Positions 45,735 to 55,571 of a stretch of 64,000 nucleotides of DNA are shown in pieces (position 1 is the first letter of the stretch; each line of letters starts with the position of its first letter). The stretch spans positions 868,001 to 932,000 of the forward strand of contig JASVEC010000015.1 of assembly GCA_030770535.1 (NCBI GenBank), written 5' to 3'. Position numbers and translations under genes: made by a program. The notes beneath the pieces were generated by a model. The model did no database searches. It saw nothing but the letters and a program-made list of their open reading frames with translations, and was not told where the DNA came from. The DNA is from Batkoa obscura (Eukaryota; Entomophthoromycota; Entomophthoromycetes; Entomophthorales; Batkoaceae).

Positions 45735-47289
45735 TCATTTTGAAAACCTTTCTTTTTCAATTTGATTAAGAAAGTTTTCATAATCATTAAAAATGCAGGT
45801 GCGGTAATTTTCTATGAGCTCTGGGTCATACTTTGCAATTGGAGGCTCAGCGCTATTTATAACAAACTTGCTTACTTTTTCCCATAAACTTCTTAATGGT
45901 GGAGTAATACATGGTATTAAATCGATATGAGAGCAATTTTGTACAGTGGTTGAATACCAAACACCAGGCTTAATGTTATTTAAAGCATCATTATGATCTG
46001 TTGGTTCGTCATCTAGTTTAAAGTCATAGTGCTTGCATGTTGTGGGGGAGCATTTACCAGGATGAAATTGGGATATCAATGGTACAAGTCCATCATTTGC
46101 TCGCCATAAGGCTTGCTCTTTCTCAAATTTAGCTAATGCTCCATTACCTATTGTCTTAAAATCAAAATTGCCAATCTTACGACTTAATGCAACCAAAGGT
46201 AAACACCAATGTTCAATCGGTATTTCACATTTAGTTTCTAAGTCCGTGTTTGTTAATTTTGCACAATAAGAACGATAATAGGTAGTATCAAACGTTTTTA
46301 ACGGAGCTAAATCACATCTTTCTAATGAAATATCATAGGCTGCAGTATCAACTCCCTTTTCAAAACAATTTAATGTCAATAGATTTTTTGCCAGGTTAAA
46401 AAATGATCGATCTTCATTTAATTTAAAATGCGACATACGGAAATCTACCCCAATCATGGATTTTAGCCCCGGAAGTTCTAGCCATTCCCAAAGGTGGCAT
46501 ATACCATATAGCAAACGTCCGACTGATATCAAGTCCACTGATCCTGGATTCCCTATTTGATGTCCTAATAGTAGTGTACCAGTTGAACCTTTTAGTGGAG
46601 AAGATATAGTTGAAACAGAGCATATCCAACTTGAATCTGTATCATACCTTTCTCCTGTCATATGATTATAGAATATTTTCTCATTTAATAGTTTTTGAAG
46701 TAACAAAATGACATTACCACCCTATAAACATTATTAATTTTATATGGAAAAAATCAATGTATTTACTTACGAAGGAATGCCCAATAAAATTCAATGGATA
46801 CCTTTTAGACCATCTTTTATACTGCCCAACATGCTTTTTACCAAATCGATGATGATAGTGATTTTTAGAGTGTATTTCTCCGTAATCTTCTAGCCCGCCT
46901 TTTAATTGGTAAAATATAGAAACCGCAGTATCATATGCTGAAGATACTCCACCGGAATTCGGCCTTACTATTAGTGGACATGATTGTTGTTTTTTGAATG
47001 AGCTTTCACGGAAATGTGCTATTAGATCATGCCATATGTTCATATTGGGCGAACAAAGAAAGCCATCAACTAAACATATAGGTATTGGCATTTTTGAATC
47101 TCTATCTGTCTCTTGTATACATTCATTGGTGTAATCTATGGTAGTGCTGCCAGAAAAATCGGATTTTACATCTAATTCGCAACTAGTCTCACTTTTATCA
47201 TCTGAATTATGATCATCATTATCTTTGTACCTATTGTTGTGTGTTGTTTCTCTATCAAAAAGAGGGAAAAAAGTATTCAAATTAAACAT
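45735..47289 (-). CDS. Alpha/beta-hydrolase lipase related to bacterial family I.5 lipases
   Basis: Two exons, about 501 residues. After an acidic N-terminal extension, residues about 85-170 show PICLVDGFL (in place of the usual VHGF), GGVSSAYDTAVSIFYQLKGG, LEDYGEIHSKNHYHHRFGK and NFIGHSF. The intron (TTC|GTAAGT...TATAG|GGT) splits the nucleophile elbow GHSF-GGN, with Ser at about 172. Exon 2 carries VSTISSPLKGST, DTAAYDISLERCDLAPLK, ALWRANDGLVP (likely acid Asp) and KPGVWYSTTVQNCSHIDLI (likely catalytic His). These blocks follow, in order, the Geobacillus/Staphylococcus lipase pattern. No signal peptide was seen, so it may be intracellular or have an unseen upstream exon. A distant cousin of known fungal lipases or an old transfer are both possible. 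Confidence 0.75.
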
Positions 47290-48049
47290 TAAAAATTAAT
47301 AATAGTAAGTAATGCAAAATAAATAAAAATATAAAATCAAAAAGTAATATATATTGATATAACTTGTATTTATAACATGTTTTAAGGATCACTTTAATAT
47401 GCTGAAATAGCATGGCTTTAGTTTAAGCTTTAAACGGTCAGCTAAACCTAATTTAGTAATTTTTGTTAAATTGAATCATGATCGTCTTTTTTATCACGAT
47501 AATGCTCATCGATTTTATCAAATTTAATTAGCTTAATTTCGATCTCAAACTTTTATTAGCAGAATTATTTGAAATATTCGTTATCATCTCTATTTGAGTA
47601 TTCCTTTTATCTTTCGGAGTTAATTAAATTTGCGAGAGTATTGCTAGATTTCTTTGTCTTAATTTTGTATTAAATTCAGTTTGACATCATTTTGTTATTC
47701 AAATTTAATTTATAAAGTAAATGTACACAATCGTATTAGTAAAAATTATATAAGTTTATCTTCAGCTTATCTATCTGATTATATTATTAATGTCGATTTA
47801 AGTCATTATAATTTAAAACTCAATGGCTTTTAATTTTGATCCTGAAACTTTTCCATGAACTAAATCGGTTTTAATCATTTCATCAACTAGTAATATTACT
47901 TTAAAGATTTAAAATTAACAAGCTAACAATAAATAAGGTTTTTCTCAAATCTCAATCTCCACGCCTTTGTTGACCTTCTTCTCAATGCTAAGTCGTTTTA
48001 AATATATACAATCCATTTAAACTACGCAGTCAAAAAGAAAAAAAAATTA
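47290..48049. other. Intergenic between lipase and tRNA-Cys copy 2
   Basis: AT-rich, with the lipase promoter on its left side. No further feature is supported. Confidence 0.4.
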
Positions 48050-48121
48050 AGGGCGCACCCGGATTTGAACCAGGGACCTATCGATCTGCAGTCGATTGCT
48101 CTACCACTGAGCTATACGCCC
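48050..48121 (-). tRNA. tRNA-Cys (anticodon GCA), copy 2
   Basis: A 72-nt cloverleaf on the minus strand with loop CTGCAGA, identical base for base to the tRNA-Cys at 34409-34480 but in opposite orientation. Confidence 0.95.
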
Positions 48122-48475
48122 TATACATTCGATCTCACACAAAGATATATATAATTTTAGAAATACTAAACAAAGTAGTTCCTACAGGGTTTTAGGCATG
48201 ATATTTATTGTATACAATACGGTATCTTTACTAAATTAAAACCAATCTTCATCTTTAGGTTGTTCAGAATATTTGAAGTTTCTTTTATTGCCTTCTATAG
48301 CTAGTTTTTTAGACACTTGCTTTTGTAAAGCTTATTACTTTACATCATAAAAAATTAAAGCTACTCATTAAAAATAGCCAATATATAAAAATAACTATAA
48401 ATTATCAAAGCAAGTAAAGGATAATACAATCTAATAAAAATTTATTGAACCAAATATCAACTTCTTAACCTTATC
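48122..48475. other. Intergenic, no gene seen
   Basis: AT-rich spacer between tRNA-Cys and the 3' end of the secreted-protein gene. Confidence 0.5.
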
Positions 48476-48943
48476 TCAATCGTTGGCCAATTTAAGCATC
48501 ATATTTGAAAACAGTTGTTTGGTACGATATTTGGCCAACGATTCCACCAACGTTCTTTTAAAAGCTTTAAAGTAATCTACAGGCTCCTCCTTGTCTGTTA
48601 ATTTACTTTGGTAGATTTGAATGTAACGTTTATAATTTTTTATAAATAGATGAACCTCCCTTTTAAGAGTGGGATAATCGATCTTTTTAAGTGTTTGTTC
48701 CAAAGGCTGTTTAAACTCCGTTGGTAGCATATTTAGACTGTTTTTAATAATCTTTATTGCTTTTTCTGGACTCAAATTAAGTACTTCTTTTGGTATATAG
48801 TCTTGTACTCTTTGATTTGAATTTTTGGTCTTCGTTATAGCATCTTCTTTGGTCTCGATAGCTTCTGAATCAGGTTTCTCTCCGTTGATACTTATCACTA
48901 TGAAGCCAAATAAAATCAATAGATATATGCTGATGAATTTCAT
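48476..48943 (-). CDS. Small secreted protein, unknown family
   Basis: A single exon of 155 residues. The first 21 residues (MKFISIYLLILFGFIVISIN) form a typical signal peptide. The mature part is helical, charged and cysteine-free: IPKEVLNLSPEKAIKIIKNS, LEQTLKKIDYPTLKREV, YFKAFKRTLVESLAKYRTKQ. No family is recognised. It lies next to the secreted tyrosinase on the same strand, but no link is implied. Confidence 0.7.
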   Translation of the reverse strand: MKFISIYLLILFGFIVISINGEKPDSEAIETKEDAITKTKNSNQRVQDYIPKEVLNLSPEKAIKIIKNSLNMLPTEFKQPLEQTLKKIDYPTLKREVHLFIKNYKRYIQIYQSKLTDKEEPVDYFKAFKRTLVESLAKYRTKQLFSNMMLKLAND

Positions 48944-49118
48944 ATTTTTTATGCAACTAAGAAATCAAAAAAGAAATAATAAAAAACAATAGGACATATT
49001 GTTCCATTTTTTAAAATATTCCGTATTTAATAAGCTCATTTCATTGGTTTATTTTTATTTCATATAGAACTCAAAATTAATTTAACTACAAGACTCCATA
49101 ATATCCGGAATAACGATA

Positions 49119-50916
49119 TCATGATTTTTTAGTATCTAAAAGAGGCATTAATAAATAAGTATTAGGCAAAAGATTATAAGTTCCTACCATAATCAACTTC
49201 AAAAATACATAAGTCTGGTTTCTCGCAGCATAGAACTCGTCCAATTTTAAGTTCATTTGATCAAAGTAGTAATCGCTTGGCACAATTAATTGATTATTAT
49301 TAATAGGAAGTTGATTCAATTCGTATACATACGCCTTGTCTTTTAGTTTATCTTGTAGTTTATTACAGTCTAGCTTGATTTCATCATTTTCAATTTTGAC
49401 AACTTCTGATATCAATTTGCTCTCCTCCTTGCTCAATATCTCCAATTTTTCTTTATTTCTTTCTCGCTTAGTTGCTCGATCATATTTTTGACTCTGTATT
49501 AATAAATCCGTCTTTCTATCAGTCCTATCCTCTTCATTAACAGTAATAATATCTTCCTTCTCATTCTTATTTAAAGAATTCGTATTTAATATTTGAGCTT
49601 TCAATTTTTTAAGTTGCTCAATTTTAATATTCCTTTCTTTAATAAATGATTCCTCTTTAATTCTGATAGGTGGTTGATAATCATAACATAAATTTTTGAT
49701 ATCCAATACACTCTTAACATCATAATCCCATGGCATCTATAATAACACAATTATTAGTATTATATTATTTTCTACTGTCTATATACTTTACCATTATATC
49801 TGAAGGCCTCAAAAATTTATTGGTCCTTGATGCCCCTGAATATTTCGTTCTATTGGTATCATGTATTACTTGCCATTGATGAAAGATTCTATCAACATTG
49901 GAATGATGTAACCAAAAAATAGGATCATTAGGAGAGTGCATATAAAACATATCTCCAATGTTAAATTGATCATCGTCATCAGACCCAGCCAACCAGAAAT
50001 GCACTAGAGAGTGGGAATCCACTTCAAACTCAAACTCGAATCTTGGATAAAGCTCTGTACTTTTAATCATCAAACTTAATTCATCATTATCCATCCATCT
50101 CGTTGGATTCGTTATGTTTAAATTTGCACCCCTTGTGATACAATGCTTATAAGGATAATTTAGCCTCCAATGCGCAAAAGGACCGCCCTGAATACAGCCT
50201 GCACTTTTATCTAGGTTTGGTATTGATCCTCCATAATAATTTAAGACATCACTCAATTCAGGATAATAAGCATCCATACCCCAATCCCAATAAGGTAAGG
50301 TAATAGTTTCATTGATTTGCTGTAATGCTTTTTCAAATTCAAAAGTAAACGCACGATGCCAAGGGAAAAATTGAGCTGAAGAGTGACCTTCATCTGCAGA
50401 TTCAACATGGATCATTGTAAATTCACTATACACGCTAAAGCCTGGACGCCTCACTGAAGGCGTTTTATAAAGTTGGTTGATTGCATTGATATAAGTTTTT
50501 AATTCATCTTCCGTTAAATCATGGAATTCTTTACGGATGAAGGTCTTGGTACATTGCTTGGGCTTTGGTGGATCACTATTTTGGATCAATTTGTTGTATT
50601 GCTTCACATTTTTCATATATTGATTTGTAACTTTATTACTTGGCTCATGAGATGTGACGTTTGCATCCAAGATCAAGTTATGATAGTAGATTCCTATAGG
50701 TTTGAAATCGGATTAGTATAAGATTCTTATTTACATGTATTATTTGTCATTACCCGCTTCCTTTCTTAGCCTTACATCTTCATCATTGTTTATATTGACA
50801 TCGACTGTGTCTTCTGGCAAAGAGTTGAAACTAAATTCTACTGTTTTACTAAATTGAGTCTGAGTCAATATTGAGTTAAAATTACAGATTAAATTCAATA
50901 ATATAAAATAATTCAT
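49119..50916 (-). CDS. Secreted tyrosinase with a long charged C-terminal extension
   Basis: Three exons, about 560 residues. Exon 1 from ATG 50916 (MNYFILLNLICNFNSILTQ) is a signal peptide plus acidic linker. It joins (GCGG|GTAATG...CTATAG|GAATCT) to the catalytic exon. Copper A: MIHVESADEGHSS with FFPWHRAF, three histidines. Copper B: DSHSLVHFW with NDPIFWLHHSNVDRIF, three histidines. Exon 3, after GATATAATG|GTAAAG...TATAG, starts MPWDYDVKSVLDIKNLCYDY, the conserved segment closing the tyrosinase core, and continues for about 160 Lys/Glu-rich residues likely forming helices. Tyrosinases hydroxylate and oxidise phenols to quinones for melanin or wall cross-linking. All copper ligands are present. 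The C-terminal extension may be a shielding or propeptide region, as in other fungal tyrosinases. Confidence 0.88.
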
Positions 50917-51575
50917 TAATCTAGAAATAAAGTTTATTTTTGTTATTATTGTTTTATTGTTTTTATAGTTAACTTTTAATTTTTTAGTTTTCTATTTTAT
51001 GATTTAAACCTTTTATTAATTCAGTGAGTTTTTTAATTCTTAATGTCGTTGATCAAACATTCATTGACTTTATTATTATCATAATCCTTTTTTCGATCTC
51101 CCAAATTATCTTAGTTTATGATTTTATTTTAAGTCCCCGTAAAATTTATTTTTTAACACTCAAATTTTTATTCAATTGGTGTGACTGCTAATTTAGTATA
51201 AGTATTATAAATAAGGGTCTAGAATATCAATTACTAGATTCTATTTACTCACCCTTTGTCTTTCATTAACCTCTTTTATAACAGAAAAAAATCATATAAT
51301 AAGACAAACTTTAGAATCATTTAATATTCCAAACAATGTCCGGTTCATAAAAAAATCGTATCTATTATTTCCAAACTACAGTTAACTTTAAAATTTTTTT
51401 ACTTAATAAAAACCAAAAATAGTAAATTGTCTGTTCGGATATAGTTTTTTTAACCTTGTGTTATTTAATAAACAATCGATCTAATAAAGATACTGTTATA
51501 AAGTTTGGAAAATGGAAAGGGCAAATTAAAAGACTATATAAAGGAATCTAGTATTATAAAAATGACATAAACAAA
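50917..51575. other. Divergent intergenic region
   Basis: AT-rich spacer between the tyrosinase and DUF2306-like starts, with the latter's TATA box near its right end. Confidence 0.5.
51535..51544 (+). promoter_or_regulatory. TATA-like box of the DUF2306-like gene
   Basis: TATATAAAGG about 32-41 bp upstream of the ATG at 51576, implying a very short mRNA leader or a start further in. Confidence 0.4.
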
Positions 51576-52241
51576 ATGATAGTAATTCATAATACTGACG
51601 ATATTAAAATCGGTCTTAATAGTAATGAATTGAAACCTTTACTAACCAAAAAAGCAAAGAACAAGAGCATATTCCAAGGCCAATTCAACATCTATTGGCT
51701 TTTTAGTTCTTTACTTTCTTTATGGTTTACCTTATACAAAGGCGCGCCTTTATTATTTAATCCCAAAACTGGTCCTTCTTTATTTATGCACTTAATCTTT
51801 TGTACATTAATATGTATACAATGTATCATAAACCTGTATTTCACTCCTGATATGGGCCCAACCTATCGAGAAATGCACAAACTCATAGGTAAACTTTGTT
51901 TTTTGACTACTTTCTTAAGCACTTTGTTTGGATTGATAACTACCTGGAATGAACGATATAGCGGTGTCAGTATATTTGCTATCAGCATTTCAATTGGTGG
52001 TTTATTTCAAGTTGATGCAATGGCTAAGGCAATATATTATATACGTAAAAAAGATTTTAAAAAGCATACATATTATGCTTCTTCCGTTTTTTATGCCGGT
52101 TGTATGATACCAGCTTACATTCGTTTGCCCTATTTGCTTAATACTGATTTAACAAAGTATTGGGATGTACTTGGTTGGATTATTCCAATTGGTGTGTTTA
52201 ATTTAGCTTATTTAAGTACTCAATCTAAGAGATGGTATTAA
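51576..52241 (+). CDS. DUF2306-like multi-pass membrane protein
   Basis: A single exon of 221 residues. A hydrophilic N-terminus of about 35 residues precedes about six hydrophobic segments. The motif MHKLIGKLCFLTTFLSTLFG, then AMAKAIYYIRKKDFKKHTYY, fits the DUF2306 pattern of a His-Lys/Arg-x-x-Gly-Lys/Arg motif followed by a His after a short basic loop. Function is unknown for the family; paired histidines near the membrane could bind a metal or heme. Also seen: GWIIPIGVFNLAYLSTQ as a final span. No operon-like partner. Confidence 0.6.
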   Translation: MIVIHNTDDIKIGLNSNELKPLLTKKAKNKSIFQGQFNIYWLFSSLLSLWFTLYKGAPLLFNPKTGPSLFMHLIFCTLICIQCIINLYFTPDMGPTYREMHKLIGKLCFLTTFLSTLFGLITTWNERYSGVSIFAISISIGGLFQVDAMAKAIYYIRKKDFKKHTYYASSVFYAGCMIPAYIRLPYLLNTDLTKYWDVLGWIIPIGVFNLAYLSTQSKRWY

Positions 52242-53402
52242 TTTTTCTAGTATTTATTTATTAAATTATATTGTAGAAGTACTTAATTTTTAACATTATA
52301 AATTTGTTATTTTTTTGAAACTTGTTGCTTAAAAGTACAATTGTTATGTTATATTATTTGTATAGTTTTAAAGTCCAATGGGGTAGAGAAAAAGACAATA
52401 CAATATTTGAAAAAAAAAAGAGGCTACAAGTGGCTGTTAACATAACTAAACCGAAGGCCTATTTGCTAAGTGATCTTTGTCAGATAAATTTTCTATTTTT
52501 AAAACAAGCTTGTTGAAATTAAATAGTCATCCTTAAGCTTCAAATTTATTCAATCTTAAAGCAGAAAATGCCAAGTGTCCTTCAAAATATGGGTATCAGG
52601 AAAATACCAAGTAGCCAGAATAAGAAGGAATAACAATAATAGACTTAAATTTACATTTGTCTAATTTGAACTAAAAAAATCAATGTGATTAAATTAAATA
52701 AACCGTAATAACTTAAAAATAAAAAGTTCATGTATCAACTGTTAACCCACTAAATTTTATAAAAAAAATGCCAGAAGCCAAGAATATGGGTAAAATATCC
52801 AGCCCATCAAAAAATGTTACACAAACATTACACTTAAAACATATTAAACGAGAAATGAGTTAGATTATTAAACTTTTAGATAGCTTAATTATAAAATGAC
52901 TTAATTAGTTATAATTCAGTAATTGGTTGTTAACCAATTTTATACAGCCAAGAAATTTTATTATTATTTTATATAGGTTTCGGCTAATATTCTTTAAGCT
53001 GCATTTAGTTATGTGGTTGAGTATGTTCTGAGCTATGTTTTTATTTATATTTCATTTTTAACACACTATATTTTATAGCTGTATTGAAATATTAGTGAGT
53101 TGTTTATCAAAAAATACTTTTTACTCTAATAGTTTACTCTCATTGTAATTTTCAAAGTTTGATTGTTTAGAAAGCCATTTCTAAAGGAAACAATGAATTT
53201 TTTAATCTGCATAAAATTTGATTGATTTAACTTTTAGGTCTCACTTCTAAAGTAAAGTTAAAAATAACAATAAACCTTGGCATTTAAGGGCCTCAAATGT
53301 TGAAAATTTTGCTAATACTTTATTAAAACAATAGTGTAACTAAATACTATAAAAGAAAATTAAAATACTGACTTAAATTATTAAAAGAATAACAATCAAA
53401 GT
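52242..53402. other. Intergenic, 1.16 kb
   Basis: Two loosely similar stretches (about 52568-52620 and 52769-52805, both with AATGCCA...AATATGGGTA) may be a worn duplication. An open frame at 52322-52516 lacks support. No gene is called. Confidence 0.35.
53348..53355 (+). promoter_or_regulatory. TATA-like box of the repeat wall-protein gene
   Basis: TATAAAAG, 48-55 bp upstream of the ATG at 53403. Confidence 0.45.
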
Positions 53403-54338
53403 ATGAAGTTTTATTATTGTTTACCTATCCTTACCCTTGTAGCTGGCCAAGATTATTCAGTTACTGATAATAGCTCTTTAGATTATTCTGTTAGCGACAG
53501 CAGCACTATGGGCTATTCAGCTACTTCCACTGGCGCCTATAGTTCACCAAGCTATATCCACATTAAAAATCATAATGGTAATAAACACAATAGTAGTAAC
53601 AAGCACAACAATAACAATAGCGACATGTTGAAAAAATTACATAAAGAAGGGTATATTTGTATCTCATCCAAATCAAAATACCAACAATTGATTAAATTTT
53701 TCCCAAAAGATATTCAATCTCAGCTTAGCTCTATCCTTTTTAGCTATCAAAATACTATGGGTGCTTCTAGTGATTCTAGTTATCCAACTAACATTTCAGA
53801 CGATAATTCTTGTGACATTATCGATTATACTAATACAAATACTCCAAAAGCTACTGATTCAAGTTACCCAATTGCTACTGATACCACAGACTCCTATACT
53901 AATTCTATAACTACTGATAGTACTGATTCAAGTTACCTAACAGCTACTGATTCTACTGACTATACCGATTCTAGTTACCCAACTGCTACTGATACCACAG
54001 ACTCCTATACAGATTCTGTAACTACTGATAGTACTGACTATACAGATTCTAGTTATCCAACTGGTACCGACACCACCAATTCTTATACCGATATAAGTTA
54101 TCCAGCCTCAACCGATACTACTGACTCTATTTATCCAACTTCAATTGATACCACTGATTCCTATATAACTATCACTGACACTTCTAACACTACCGATTCT
54201 AGCTATCCAACTACTACTGATATTACTAGCTCTAGCTATCTAGTCAGTATTACTGATTCCAGCTCCTTAATTTCTACCGATTCTGCTTATCCAGTTACCA
54301 CCACTGACACTGGCTATGTAGTTGCTACTACTTATTAG
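53403..54338 (+). CDS. Secreted Thr/Ser/Asp-rich repeat protein (cell-wall or adhesin-like)
   Basis: A single exon of 311 residues. The signal peptide is MKFYYCLPILTLVAG. A short Ser-rich part and a His/Asn/Lys stretch (HNGNKHNSSNKHNNNNSD) precede a unique segment of about 50 residues (EGYICISSKSKYQQLIKFFP) containing a Cys. From about residue 150 to the end the protein is made of degenerate repeats around TDSSYPTATDTTDSYTDS, at least ten units. Such tracts are usually O-glycosylated stalks of fungal wall proteins. No GPI signal was seen, since the end (GYVVATTY) is only weakly hydrophobic. Function beyond surface location is unknown. Confidence 0.7.
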   Translation: MKFYYCLPILTLVAGQDYSVTDNSSLDYSVSDSSTMGYSATSTGAYSSPSYIHIKNHNGNKHNSSNKHNNNNSDMLKKLHKEGYICISSKSKYQQLIKFFPKDIQSQLSSILFSYQNTMGASSDSSYPTNISDDNSCDIIDYTNTNTPKATDSSYPIATDTTDSYTNSITTDSTDSSYLTATDSTDYTDSSYPTATDTTDSYTDSVTTDSTDYTDSSYPTGTDTTNSYTDISYPASTDTTDSIYPTSIDTTDSYITITDTSNTTDSSYPTTTDITSSSYLVSITDSSSLISTDSAYPVTTTDTGYVVATTY

Positions 54339-54633
54339 TTTCTTTGATAAGTTTGCAAAATATTTTTTATTTAGTTTAGCTAGGCAGTTTTTTATGAATT
54401 AATCTTGAAATAAATATCATTGTACGTAAAACATCCTCAAACATATTAATTATAAATTTAATTAATTACTCATTTTAAACTTAATTTAGTTTAAATTAGA
54501 TTTAGTGTTTGTTATATTTTTGACAAAGTTAATGTTCGTCTATTTATTTATGATATACATATATAGATGAATGATTATTTTATAAAAGTTTTTTTGCAAA
54601 AAATATTTAGATAATTAAAGCTAAAACTAATAA
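54339..54633. other. 3' flank of the repeat protein gene
   Basis: AT-rich, no feature supported. Confidence 0.4.
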
Positions 54634-54734
54634 TATGGAGATGTGTTTTTTGTTTAAGAATTTTACTACAATCTTTCCACTCAAATAGCGCTTAAAAAAT
54701 GGAAAAATAATGAAACTAAAAAAACATCACCATA
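54634..54734 (-). repeat. MITE-like ~100-bp repeat, copy 7
   Basis: Reverse orientation. The ends TATGGAGATG and CATCACCATA are both nearly intact and both flanked by TA. The minus-strand core AAGCGCTATTTGAGTGGAAA pairs with one G-T wobble. Confidence 0.85.
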
Positions 54735-54983
54735 TTGAAATTTATCTATATAGTCCATCTTGTAATTAAAATTAATGAACTCTTGCCACTATTAATTTAC
54801 TTGAATAATAAAACAAACAAAATGTATATTATTATTAACCTTAAACTTCATCTACAGAACACGAAGCACAAAAAAATAATAAAAGTATGTTTTTAAATCC
54901 TACTGGTAATTTTTCCATCCAACAATGCATAAAAACTAGACAAATAAATGGAGCCCAAAAAGGCAGCATAAAAAAACATAACA

Positions 54984-55086
54984 TCTGGGAGTGTTTTTTT
55001 TAACTTCATTATTTTCCATTTTTTAAGCGCTATTTAAGCGGAAAATTTGTTAGTAAAATTTTTAAAGATAAAAATACATCCCCATT
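54984..55086 (+). repeat. MITE-like ~100-bp repeat, copy 8
   Basis: Forward orientation. The left end is worn (TCTGGGAGTG) and the right end is CATCCCCATT. The core AAGCGCTATTTAAGCGGAAAA is a perfect family match. Together with copy 7, 250 bp away, it forms an inverted pair. Confidence 0.85.
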
Positions 55087-55571
55087 TGTTTTTGAAATGT
55101 TGGGAGAGCATAGGCCCATATGTATTTTATAGATGTATTTTGTAAATGTAAGTAAAAGCATAGCTAAGGTAGAAAAAAAGTATAAAGGTGTAGGATGTGG
55201 TTATACTAAAAATAAATATATTGAAGAGATAACGCTTCTTATTTTACTTACAAAAGATCAAGGAAGACTGTTTTTAATAGGATTAATTTTACAAAATTGA
55301 AGCAAATATGTAATAGTTAACGTTTAATGTTTTAAAAAATTCAATTTTATTATAATAGTTTTAATACACGCTAAATATAATAGCAGACATATAACCCTAA
55401 ATCTATTACGGCTAACATTTAACACTACTAATTCCAAATAATACAATCTTCAATCCAGCCATATTTTTTATTTAAAAAATATAGTCTTATCACAAGTAAA
55501 AATAAAAAAAAACTTAAAAATGGAGAAGCTACAGCAATTGCAAAATGATAAATAAACCCGTTACAAATCCG
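55087..55571. other. Intergenic, no gene seen
   Basis: AT-rich spacer to the 3' end of the ERD1-like gene. Confidence 0.4.

Noticed and set aside
52322-52516. 64-codon frame starting at TTG
   Set aside because: No ATG near its start, Lys-rich chance composition, no neighbour support.
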